Below, in pieces: positions 15,056-23,018 of a DNA stretch of 23,666 bases; position 1 is the stretch's first letter; each line of letters opens with the position of its first letter. This DNA comes from a virus, in the IMG/VR virus record IMGVR_UViG_3300035698_002888, positions 1 through 23,666 of that record; one strand, 5' to 3'. Position numbers and translations under genes: made by a program. The notes below the pieces were generated by a model. The model worked only from the letters and a program-made list of their open reading frames with translations. It was not told where the DNA came from and ran no database searches.

Positions 15056-16249
15056 ATGTCAACGGATTTCCAGCTTGCATGGCCTTGTCCTCATCTTACA
15101 TTGGAGGAGAGGGTTCCTTTGTCTACTGATAGGCAGTCTCTTCAAACGAGACAACCTGTAGGTGGGGCGGGGACAGTTCGCATTGTGGCTAACAATGATC
15201 TTGTTATCCCACAAGGTGGGCTATATGTGTCTGCACAGTTGTTTAGTGCAGAGTCTGGGCCCTATGACTTGGTAGAGAATGAGGATACGTTGACAGTAGA
15301 GACTCCTAAGGGTTCCAGTACACACAGCTTTAGTACGTCTGTGGTACAGCGTTTGACAGCAAGCCAGGTGACTCAGGAGCTTTTGCGACAGCAGTTCAAT
15401 GTGGCTCTTGTGGAGGGTGTTAATGGGCATCTTGTGTTCACGGACACCTCTACTGTGGGGGTTGATTCTTTTGTTAAAGTGACAGGCACAGCAGCAAAGA
15501 GCTTGGGCTTCGGTACATCTTCCAAGGTCGGTAATTGTGCTGGTACCGGGACAGCATGGAGAGCTACAGGTTCCCGCTTGTATCCGGGCTGGACTCTCCA
15601 TATTCGTCCTGATGACATCACGAACAGGCACCCAAGGTTCAATGAGCAGATCAGGAATGATCCGGTGTTTACCGTTTCCTATACGGTGCCCCCTGAACGG
15701 TGCCTTCGTTGTGGGGCTACTTACGTGGAGAATGATTATCGGTTTGATGTATCTGGTCAAGCCATCATGCTTCAGAATGAGAACCTTCTGTATCAGGCGG
15801 CCCTCAAGATTTTGTTAGCAGATCGGGGTTCTAACCCTTATTTCCCATGGTACGGATCAAACATTCGTTCCCGAATTGGGAGCAAGGCATTGTCAGGGGT
15901 AGCTTCTGTCCTCAATGAGGATGTGCGTAAGGCTCTGGCTCGTTTCCAGACCTTACAGGAGTCTCAGGCCAAGTATCAGACTGTTACTTATAAGGAGCGG
16001 CTCTATGCCGTCATGTCAGTTCAAGTGCAACCGCACGAGCAGGATCCTTCTACCTTCTTGGTAAGTGTGGTTGTGCAGAATGCTTCTGCGGAAGCAATCA
16101 GCCTGGATGTCGTGTTTACGGTGCCAGGTGTAGTTTCATTCATGGGGTCTGACGGGCTGTTGCTCGGGGCACAAGCAGCGGGGCTGGCAGAGAAGGATCG
16201 GGTCAATATCCCGAACTCTGCCCTCGCACCTATTAATGGGGGCAGATAA
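15056..16249 (+). CDS. Putative gp25/W-like baseplate wedge protein with N-terminal extension (397 aa)
   Basis: ATG 15056 to TAA 16247-16249. The C-terminal half carries features I associate with the gp25/W baseplate family: an LLYQAALKILLADRGSNPY stretch followed by WYGS and IGSKA (residues about 244-282), a helix with LARFQTLQESQAKY, then an alternating beta segment (VQVQP..DPSTFLVSVVVQNAS) like the end of that family. Before it is a PERCLRCGATYVENDYRFD stretch with one CxxC pair (about 218-236). The N-terminal region (about 75-175) is a beta module ending in LGF and, later, WRA, resembling one in the giant protein. Typical W or gp25 proteins are about 115-130 residues, so this one is about three times longer. 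It lies directly before the J-like gene with a one-base TAATG overlap, as W precedes J in P2. The assignment rests on motif pattern and order only. Confidence 0.6.
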   Translation: MSTDFQLAWPCPHLTLEERVPLSTDRQSLQTRQPVGGAGTVRIVANNDLVIPQGGLYVSAQLFSAESGPYDLVENEDTLTVETPKGSSTHSFSTSVVQRLTASQVTQELLRQQFNVALVEGVNGHLVFTDTSTVGVDSFVKVTGTAAKSLGFGTSSKVGNCAGTGTAWRATGSRLYPGWTLHIRPDDITNRHPRFNEQIRNDPVFTVSYTVPPERCLRCGATYVENDYRFDVSGQAIMLQNENLLYQAALKILLADRGSNPYFPWYGSNIRSRIGSKALSGVASVLNEDVRKALARFQTLQESQAKYQTVTYKERLYAVMSVQVQPHEQDPSTFLVSVVVQNASAEAISLDVVFTVPGVVSFMGSDGLLLGAQAAGLAEKDRVNIPNSALAPINGGR

Positions 16250-19200
16250 TGGCAACTCCCCGGTTCCTTGGTCCTGATGGTGTTCTGCGTGATGAGTATA
16301 TCTTCACAACGGATATCTCTAGCCGCTTTTTCACAGGTACGATGGATGCGGATACAGTGGATATGCAAGTGTCCCTTAGGGGTGCTGCGTATACTTCAGA
16401 TCCTGATCTCATCATGTTTGAGGGAACAAGCTTCACAATCCCTAACCCTTCTGCCTATCCGAATGGTCAAAGCTTGCTTCCGGGCAGTAACACGATCCTT
16501 GTCAGGTCCATCCTCTCTAATGGGGAGACAACAGGGACAGCATCTGTAGAGGCTATCTTATCTCTTGACAGGGACGTCCAGGCTCTTGTCCTTCCTCCTT
16601 CAGGTGTCTACATTGAACGAGGTGACCGGACAGTTACAGTTTACACGGATGGTCTGACTGATTCCTCTGTGGTGGGGTATCACTTCTATGCTGCAACTAC
16701 TCCTGGGGGCGGCACTACAGGGTACTTCCGTTTGAATACGGCCATGATCACTTCTGGGGCTGTCACGGAGGCTCTGGGTTCTCTTGGGGAACTGACAGTA
16801 GATTCCCGTGTAGCTACAGATCCTGATGGGTCTTCTGCTGCCGATCCCCTTTACTTTCGGGTGCAGGGAGATCAGGTAAACCGTCTCAGTAGCGTGGTGG
16901 AAGCGGACTTCAATGAAGCCATCCTAATTCCTGAGACGGTGAGCCGGTTCAAGACGACTGTGCAGGTGGAGTCTATCCGGGACACCACCCTGTATTCTTT
17001 CACTCACGACAGGCGTTCTACAGCCACTTCAGCACAGAACCCAGCAATCCCGAATTCTGAGTTCCTTGCTATCCCTGAGACGGATTCTTTGTACTATGTC
17101 GTTTCTGCGGTGTACCTCATCAATGCTGTGGAGTATGAGTCGGTCTTTAGTCCTGAGGTGTCAGGGGCTCCTATTATAGTGACCCCCGCTCTTTCACAGC
17201 TTCCTGTGGTGAGCCACCAGCAGATTGTCCAAGACACGGTTTTGTCTATTTACCGGACACAGCCTGAAGTGGATGTGAAACCGGGTGCGGTTTTGCGAGA
17301 CACGGTCATTGAACCCTTTGCATCAGAAGCAGAGCGTCTTCGCTTTATTGTAGGGTTCATCCAGGCAGCACAGAACTTCGCCACCCTGTTAGCAATTGAT
17401 GATCCTGGTAACTCAGGATTATCAATTGCGGTTTCACAGTCTGCTTACAAGCAGGCTTTGAAACAGGCTTTCTTCCTCAAGTCTGATGCTGACGTTCAAG
17501 CGATGGTGGACAACGCTTTTGAACAGTTGGCTGCTCGTCGAGGTGTGGTGAGACGCACAGGGCGTAGATCTCGTGGTGAGTTGACTTGTTATACTGTTCA
17601 GAGGCCCACTGCAACGAAATCCTTGCCTATCGGGCAGGTGGCACAGGGTGGAGGGACCCGGTACAGGTTCACTTCGTCGGGACAGATCACACCTTCAGGT
17701 TCAGGCTCTTCCTATGATCCTTCTACAGGTCGATACTCTGTAACAGTATTTATTCAAGCAGAGCAACCGGGTGCAGGAGGGGATCTTGCCAAGGGTCAGA
17801 TCAGGGCTCTTGTAGATGGGCCTCCTGGCGTTTCCTGTACCAACAACGCAAACACATTCGGTGGACGTAATCAGGAAACCAATAGAGAGCTTGCTGTGCG
17901 GGCTGATGGTCTTCTTTCTGCTGTAGACTCGGGTCGTTATCGGGGTTACGTGGAGATGGCCTCTGGGGTGTCTGGGGTTCTTCAGGTCAATGTTGTGGAT
18001 GCGGGGCATCCTTTGATGTTGCGGGATTGGAACGAGGATCTACAGCTTCACACAGGTGGCAAAGTTGACGTGTGGATTCGTGGAGAGAGTCTTGCCGATG
18101 TGACAGACAGCTTTGCTTTCAGCTTTGAGATCGTGCAAGCGTCGGATAGGTATGGGCAGTTTGAGCCCGTAGGGAACATTCAGAATCTCAAGTTCAGGGC
18201 TATTAATCCTAGTCTTACTGATGCCAACCCTATCATTGAAATGCTGGACAAGTCGGAGTGGGACTTTGAGTTCAGGGATGAGACGACCGGGCGGGTGTTT
18301 GACTTGACGGATGTGACCCTTATCCCACCTGATGGCATTCAGTTGTCCTCAACCTATAACGACCCTGCGAATATTAATATCACAGACGTGTTCAGGGGAG
18401 CCTACCGGTACAGGACTAGTGAGAAGTATGTCTTCCCACGGCAGCCTGTGCAAAACGTGGTTTCTCTTCGTGGAGATGTAACTGGGGTGGTTTCCTCTAC
18501 AGCGTACAAGCTATTCCCAGGTGGATACCCACTTGGGTTAGGTCGTTCTTCAGAGGCCGGGGATTACATTCAGGTCATTGAACCAGATGCCACTGATCAG
18601 GGGCTGGTCATTCCTTCGGGGAACCCCGTTGACGTGACAGGAGAGTCCCACGTTATTTTGGAAGGTACAGAGTATATCAATAACCTTGGGGCCAACCCTC
18701 TCACGGTACGGATCTTCACGGTAGACAGGTTGACAGAGTATACAAGTCCGTTGGACCCGACAGGTGATCCTGATTGGAGCTTTGTGCCTGAAAGTGGGGA
18801 CACTCCTTTGGGGTTCCGTCTGACTGTAGATTCTCTCATCAATGAGGGGGATACGGTCATCGTGGACTATAGCCACGATGAAAACTTTGTCGTGACTTAC
18901 AAGACTAACTCCCTTATTGGGGTTGTGCAGGGAGAAATTGACGAAGAAAGACATGCCACAGCAGACGTTTTGGCTAAGGAAGCGGTTTCTGTGGGGGTAG
19001 ACCTTTCAGGGACGATTGTGATGGTCAAGAAGGGTGTCCAAAGCACTGTGGATGGCCTTGTGAGGACAGCCCTGGGGCGTCTGTTTGGTTCCTTGTCCTT
19101 GGGTCAGCCCATTAGCCAGACGGTCATTAAATCGACGATAAAGGCAGTAGATGGGGTTTCCTACATACAGGAACCCTTGACAAAGATGGCAAAGAGTGAT

Positions 19201-19698
19201 GGATCTTTGGTGATTCGGGAAGAACTCCCAACAGCAGATGCAGTGGAGTACACCAAGATTGAAGGGTGGTCTGCCGACTTGAGATCTGTCTACATCTTGG
19301 AGACCCCTCTAGAGTCAGGTACGCCTGCTGCTGGTGGGGGTATCAATGACCCGAAGGGGGTCTTTGGGTCTAACAAAATCTTTACGCTTTATGACACAGC
19401 CCCCAACTTCAATGGTATTCCTCTTAATAATGCTGATTATGGGGCCTACATCATCGGCAATGAGGGGTTGGATATCCCGGGGTACACAGGGGAAACGGCT
19501 CGTAAAGTCCTGGTTGTGTTGCCTAGCTCTGAGGACCCCTCTGACCGTGAGTATGCCGTCACGTACATTGTAGAGGATGATGATGGGGCACGGAACATTG
19601 AACCAGGCCCTGTCGAGTACCTTGTCCTTGGGGAGCTTGAGTTCGCTTATGATAATGATACTGACTATAGAGATCGTGTAACAGGCAGGAGTAGCTGA
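16249..19698 (+). CDS. Baseplate J-like protein, enlarged (1149 aa)
   Basis: ATG 16249 shares its A with the upstream TAA, and GGGGG at 16238-16242 serves as Shine-Dalgarno. Residues about 505-615 show the baseplate J/gp47 pattern: GGDLAKGQIRALVDGPPGVS, then N-x-x-x-x-x-GG-R-N-x-E-T-N-R-E-L-x-x-R-A, and SGVSGVLQVNVVD. Residues about 898-980 match the family's C-terminal part, with two helices and a VDGVSYIQEP strand. Near residue 345 comes DVKPGAVLRDTVIEPFASEA, typical of the entry to the J core. J-family proteins (P2 J, Mu gp47, T4 gp6) form the wedge ring of contractile baseplates. P2 J is about 300 residues, so this protein carries extra Ig/fibronectin-like beta domains at the N-terminus (about 30-340), a large insertion (about 620-895) and a beta-rich C-terminal tail. 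It is the best-supported functional assignment in the window. Confidence 0.8.
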   Translation: MATPRFLGPDGVLRDEYIFTTDISSRFFTGTMDADTVDMQVSLRGAAYTSDPDLIMFEGTSFTIPNPSAYPNGQSLLPGSNTILVRSILSNGETTGTASVEAILSLDRDVQALVLPPSGVYIERGDRTVTVYTDGLTDSSVVGYHFYAATTPGGGTTGYFRLNTAMITSGAVTEALGSLGELTVDSRVATDPDGSSAADPLYFRVQGDQVNRLSSVVEADFNEAILIPETVSRFKTTVQVESIRDTTLYSFTHDRRSTATSAQNPAIPNSEFLAIPETDSLYYVVSAVYLINAVEYESVFSPEVSGAPIIVTPALSQLPVVSHQQIVQDTVLSIYRTQPEVDVKPGAVLRDTVIEPFASEAERLRFIVGFIQAAQNFATLLAIDDPGNSGLSIAVSQSAYKQALKQAFFLKSDADVQAMVDNAFEQLAARRGVVRRTGRRSRGELTCYTVQRPTATKSLPIGQVAQGGGTRYRFTSSGQITPSGSGSSYDPSTGRYSVTVFIQAEQPGAGGDLAKGQIRALVDGPPGVSCTNNANTFGGRNQETNRELAVRADGLLSAVDSGRYRGYVEMASGVSGVLQVNVVDAGHPLMLRDWNEDLQLHTGGKVDVWIRGESLADVTDSFAFSFEIVQASDRYGQFEPVGNIQNLKFRAINPSLTDANPIIEMLDKSEWDFEFRDETTGRVFDLTDVTLIPPDGIQLSSTYNDPANINITDVFRGAYRYRTSEKYVFPRQPVQNVVSLRGDVTGVVSSTAYKLFPGGYPLGLGRSSEAGDYIQVIEPDATDQGLVIPSGNPVDVTGESHVILEGTEYINNLGANPLTVRIFTVDRLTEYTSPLDPTGDPDWSFVPESGDTPLGFRLTVDSLINEGDTVIVDYSHDENFVVTYKTNSLIGVVQGEIDEERHATADVLAKEAVSVGVDLSGTIVMVKKGVQSTVDGLVRTALGRLFGSLSLGQPISQTVIKSTIKAVDGVSYIQEPLTKMAKSDGSLVIREELPTADAVEYTKIEGWSADLRSVYILETPLESGTPAAGGGINDPKGVFGSNKIFTLYDTAPNFNGIPLNNADYGAYIIGNEGLDIPGYTGETARKVLVVLPSSEDPSDREYAVTYIVEDDDGARNIEPGPVEYLVLGELEFAYDNDTDYRDRVTGRSS

Positions 19699-21077
19699 TG
19701 GCGGACAAGCCTGCTGACAAAACTGTCCTTCCGGGGATGGTACCACAGAATCCTGCCCCTTTTGGGAAGGACAGCCAAGTTCGTCAGCAGGTGGTGAAGG
19801 ATCAAGTAGACCGTATCATGTCGGCCTTCATGCAGGCTCTTCCTAGCAATTATGTCTCCCAAGTGTCTGGCCCGCACTATACCCTTCAGTTCCAGGCTAT
19901 TGCAGAACGTTTGGCAGACTTTCAAGTTACGGCTCAGGAAGTCTTTGCGGACTCGGGCTACGACTACACCCGTTCTGAAGTGCTTTACCAGATTCTTGGT
20001 GCTCTTGTCTTCCCTGATGCAGGCTTGCAGTCGGGAGAAGGTAACTGGCCTATCATTGAGGGTGACCTGACATACCGGGAGTTCCTGAAGAGGATGGTCG
20101 TGCTGCTTCTGCAAGGGGCCACCAAGGAGACCCTCAAGGAAGGTGTGGAGCTTCTGACGGATGCCACCATACAGGTGATTGAGAAGTCCGTAGAAGCCCG
20201 TAAAGCCAAGGGGGGTTCTGCATGGGATTGGACAGACCAGCACACCTTTGAGATTAATGTCACGGGTAGTCGTACAATTACTGTGGGTGGTGAGGAGATC
20301 ACTCTCCCGGACTTCCCGGAAGACCCCCTCACGTTCTTGGAAAACATCGAAATCGTGCTCAGGGCGCTCAAGCCTGCGCACACACTCTACGACCAACGCT
20401 TCCTATTCACTGAGAACTTTTCAGGGATGCTTACGACCAGCTTCGAGATGGACTTTGATGCCTATTACTATGAAGACTGGCGACGGTATTGCTTGGGTTC
20501 CAAGCAGATTACTGGGACAGCAGGCATCACACTGACCGACCGTTCTTTGTTTAGTGACCCCACGAGGGACTTTGGCAAGGTGCAGCTTGGAGCAGAGGTA
20601 CACGTTGAGACCGGCCCCAACTCTACGGTGGCTTCCGTGGGGGACAGGGGTGAAGTCGGGCGCTATATTGTTAGTGAAGTGCGGGTGTTCCCTGTAGGGG
20701 ATGACACAACAGCACGAGCATACACAACCGTTAGTGGTCTCTCGGGTACAGCTATAGTGTCGGGGGACGTGCTGACGGATGTACAACAGAATTGGGCACT
20801 AGCACCTGAAGGGGACATCCTGACTTTTACGATGGGCCCCAATGCCGGGAGTTACCGCCTTAAGATCCTTGTGGGTCTTCATGGTGGTCCTGTTGGGACT
20901 GTGGATGCCTCTTTGTACACCGTCACACAGGTTCGGGTAGCTTACAGCATTCTTCGGACACAGACCCGGATGCCTGTTGCCCAAACAGGGCAGAGCTACA
21001 CAGTAGGAGTGGACCGTCTAGGTGTACAGGTGCCAAGGGAGAGGTCGGACGATGTGTCCGCTTACTTCTTCCGTTGA
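19698..21077 (+). CDS. Putative P2 I-like baseplate/tail protein with two C-terminal beta modules (459 aa)
   Basis: ATG 19698 overlaps the J stop (TGATG), with AGGAG at 19687-19691. Residues about 35-155 are helical and fit the tail I-like pattern: LPSNYVSQVSGPHYTLQFQA, then an AERLADFQV helix and a REFLKRMVVLLLQGATKETL helix. Near residue 228 is LKPAHTLYDQRF; a PAHT motif often closes this type of domain. I-like proteins join the baseplate wedge to the tail fibre, and in P2 gene I lies between J and H, as here. P2 I is about 175 residues. The extra C-terminal half (about 280-420) contains two copies of a beta unit with pattern D-x-F...G-x-x-L/V-x-V/F-x-x-G...G-R/S-Y-x-x-x-x-V. Similar units occur in the giant protein. 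The I-like call is moderate; the structural role is firmer. Confidence 0.6.
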   Translation: MADKPADKTVLPGMVPQNPAPFGKDSQVRQQVVKDQVDRIMSAFMQALPSNYVSQVSGPHYTLQFQAIAERLADFQVTAQEVFADSGYDYTRSEVLYQILGALVFPDAGLQSGEGNWPIIEGDLTYREFLKRMVVLLLQGATKETLKEGVELLTDATIQVIEKSVEARKAKGGSAWDWTDQHTFEINVTGSRTITVGGEEITLPDFPEDPLTFLENIEIVLRALKPAHTLYDQRFLFTENFSGMLTTSFEMDFDAYYYEDWRRYCLGSKQITGTAGITLTDRSLFSDPTRDFGKVQLGAEVHVETGPNSTVASVGDRGEVGRYIVSEVRVFPVGDDTTARAYTTVSGLSGTAIVSGDVLTDVQQNWALAPEGDILTFTMGPNAGSYRLKILVGLHGGPVGTVDASLYTVTQVRVAYSILRTQTRMPVAQTGQSYTVGVDRLGVQVPRERSDDVSAYFFR

Positions 21078-21128
21078 TTGGTCTATAGCTTGGCTTCTAT
21101 GAGGTTGAGAAGACCGTGAGGAGAAAAC
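21078..21128 (+). other. 51-base intergenic gap with weak inverted repeats
   Basis: This is the largest gap in the window. GGTCT at 21080-21084 can pair with AGACC at 21111-21115, and ATAG at 21085-21088 with CTAT at 21097-21100. The paired arms are short, so a stable structure is doubtful. GAGGAG at 21118-21123 is the ribosome binding site for ATG 21129. No convincing promoter or terminator is seen. Confidence 0.3.
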
Positions 21129-23009
21129 ATGGCTGCCAGCATTCGAGTAACGCTTTATGATTCACCCGGGGGTACGCAGGTCGGGCCTGTTACATCTGAC
21201 GCTAGTCGGAATGATCTCCGCAAGGGTTACCAGTCCATCTGTGAGTCGGTGTACGAGGCCAATAGTTACAGTTGGTCTTTGGCGTTCACCCCTGACAGTA
21301 TGGGGCCAGCATCGGCTTCCTCCAACAATTTTGAGGGTACACCTTCAACCGCTGCGTTGTTGCCACCTGAAGGTAGCACGGCCCGGACGTGTAAGTTCAA
21401 TGCAGACTGGGATGGGTCTTACCTTCTGCGTCTTGTGACGGATGCAGGTCTTTCCGGTGAAGCCACAACTTTTGTCCGTTTGCGGGTTATGACTCGCTTT
21501 GGGGACATCAAGCTTATAGCAGCAGGTGAACGCCGGGATCAGAATGGTGTGGTTCCTGTAGACACCAGTCCTGAAGGTTGGGCGAATGATCAGAACCAAA
21601 ATATGCAGCGGGTGTTGGGACTTGTTCGGCGTCTCTCTACGAGTGGCCGCACTCTCTATGTGGATGCTAATCGTGGTCGGGATCTTTCAGAAGACCCTAA
21701 TGACCCTGACAACATCGTTAGGATGCCTGGACCTGACTCTGCCGCACGGGATGAGTCAGGGTTCCGTATCCGAGCAGAAGGTTTTGGAGACTTTTCTTCC
21801 ATCAATGATGCTATTGCATATGCAGAAGCTGCGGCAAGCCGTGGGGAAGCTATTTTGAGCGAGACCAATCCTTATTGGATTGTGGTTGCTCCGGGTTGCT
21901 ACGAGGAAGCCCTTACCCTTAAGTCCCATGTCCACCTTATCTCTTCTACAGGCCACACCCGGAGCGTTACTCTGGATGGCACATTCTACTCAACTGGTGT
22001 GGTACGGGTACGTGTTCCCACAGGATCCACACAAGGAAAGCATATTTTCCAAGGTGATCAGACAATTCCGGCAGACCCCATTGGTTTCTGTACTCTTGAG
22101 GGCATTAGCTTGGAGAGCTTTGAGACCAGTGCAGAACCGTGCCTCAGTATGGGGCGTGGTGGTCTGATCTTGCTCTGGAGTTCTGTCACCAAGGGGGGCA
22201 CCCAAGGCAATGGGGTTGAGATAGATCCCACCAATGGTGGTTTTTTGGCATTGCTTGCGGGTACTCGTATTGTGGCACCTGATGATTCCGCAAGTTCCTG
22301 GGCTTTGACGATGGGGGATTATGCGCAAGCCACGAGCTATGGGGGTTACCTACAGGGCGGCTCTGGGGTTCAGGTGACAGAACTCTCCTCTATCTCCCTT
22401 AACAACACTGAAGTGGGGGTATTTCATGCAAGTGGTCTGTCTGTGAGTGGCCTTTGCACAAGCCAGTACTTTAGGGGGTGCCGGTTGGAAGGGGACGTCT
22501 CCTTGTTTGCTACAGCAGGGAGCACAGCCAACTTCACACCCTACTTCACTCAATGCGAGATTACAGGGGACATTTCTACAGTAGGCACGAACACCACGGG
22601 TGACATTGAGGTGAAGTTGAGGGGGACACCCCTTTCTGGTGAGGCAACCCTGACCGGTTCCAATGTCATCTATACGGGGGCTCGCCCTATCGGCTCTGTC
22701 GTCAGGACGGGTACTTTTGTAGCTCCCGCAAGCAGCCCCTACACTGTGTTGTTTACGGACGACATCATTGCTTGTAATACCACCGCTGGGGTTGTGACAG
22801 TGCTGTTGCCCCCGAATCCAGCAAGAGGGCACACTGTTATCGTTAAGGATACGGAGGGGAATGCTGCGGTGAACAACATTACGGTTAATGCTGGTTCTAC
22901 AGGGAATGTTTTTGATGGTTCGTTGGGTGGATTAGCCACTTTCGCACATGCTGTTGCTTACGGTTCCTACACCTTTTGGTATCATTTTGGGGTGTGGTAC
23001 GCCATTTGA
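21129..23009 (+). CDS. Tail spike/fibre with right-handed beta-helix (626 aa)
   Basis: ATG 21129 follows GAGGAG by five bases; the stop is TGA 23007-23009. Residues 1 to about 120 form an Ig-like, virion-proximal domain (SYSWSLAFTPDS and FNADWDGSYLLRLV). A linker with GWANDQNQNMQRVLGLVRRL follows. Residues about 176-291 show the start of a pectate-lyase/pectinesterase-type beta-helix: LYVDANRGRD, GFGDFSSINDAIAYAEAA and WIVVAPGCYEEALTLKSHVH. Short-turn repeats then continue to about residue 500. The end (about 524-626) is the compact domain common in phage fibres, with VTVLLPPNPARGHTVIVKD, NNITV and a final YTFWYHFGVWYAI. I see no definite catalytic residues, so depolymerase activity cannot be claimed. 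It lies where P2 carries its fibre gene H. It probably contacts host surface polysaccharide. Confidence 0.75.
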   Translation: MAASIRVTLYDSPGGTQVGPVTSDASRNDLRKGYQSICESVYEANSYSWSLAFTPDSMGPASASSNNFEGTPSTAALLPPEGSTARTCKFNADWDGSYLLRLVTDAGLSGEATTFVRLRVMTRFGDIKLIAAGERRDQNGVVPVDTSPEGWANDQNQNMQRVLGLVRRLSTSGRTLYVDANRGRDLSEDPNDPDNIVRMPGPDSAARDESGFRIRAEGFGDFSSINDAIAYAEAAASRGEAILSETNPYWIVVAPGCYEEALTLKSHVHLISSTGHTRSVTLDGTFYSTGVVRVRVPTGSTQGKHIFQGDQTIPADPIGFCTLEGISLESFETSAEPCLSMGRGGLILLWSSVTKGGTQGNGVEIDPTNGGFLALLAGTRIVAPDDSASSWALTMGDYAQATSYGGYLQGGSGVQVTELSSISLNNTEVGVFHASGLSVSGLCTSQYFRGCRLEGDVSLFATAGSTANFTPYFTQCEITGDISTVGTNTTGDIEVKLRGTPLSGEATLTGSNVIYTGARPIGSVVRTGTFVAPASSPYTVLFTDDIIACNTTAGVVTVLLPPNPARGHTVIVKDTEGNAAVNNITVNAGSTGNVFDGSLGGLATFAHAVAYGSYTFWYHFGVWYAI

Positions 23010-23018
23010 TGAGGTCCC

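Noticed and set aside
19665-20396. 243-codon open frame on the minus strand
   Set aside because: Covers the start of the well-supported 459-residue gene and crosses a gene boundary; it reads as a shadow of that gene.
21078-21128. Promoter or terminator between the I-like gene and the spike gene
   Set aside because: No -35/-10 pair at proper spacing, and the short inverted repeats lack a following T run. Recorded only as a weak structured gap.
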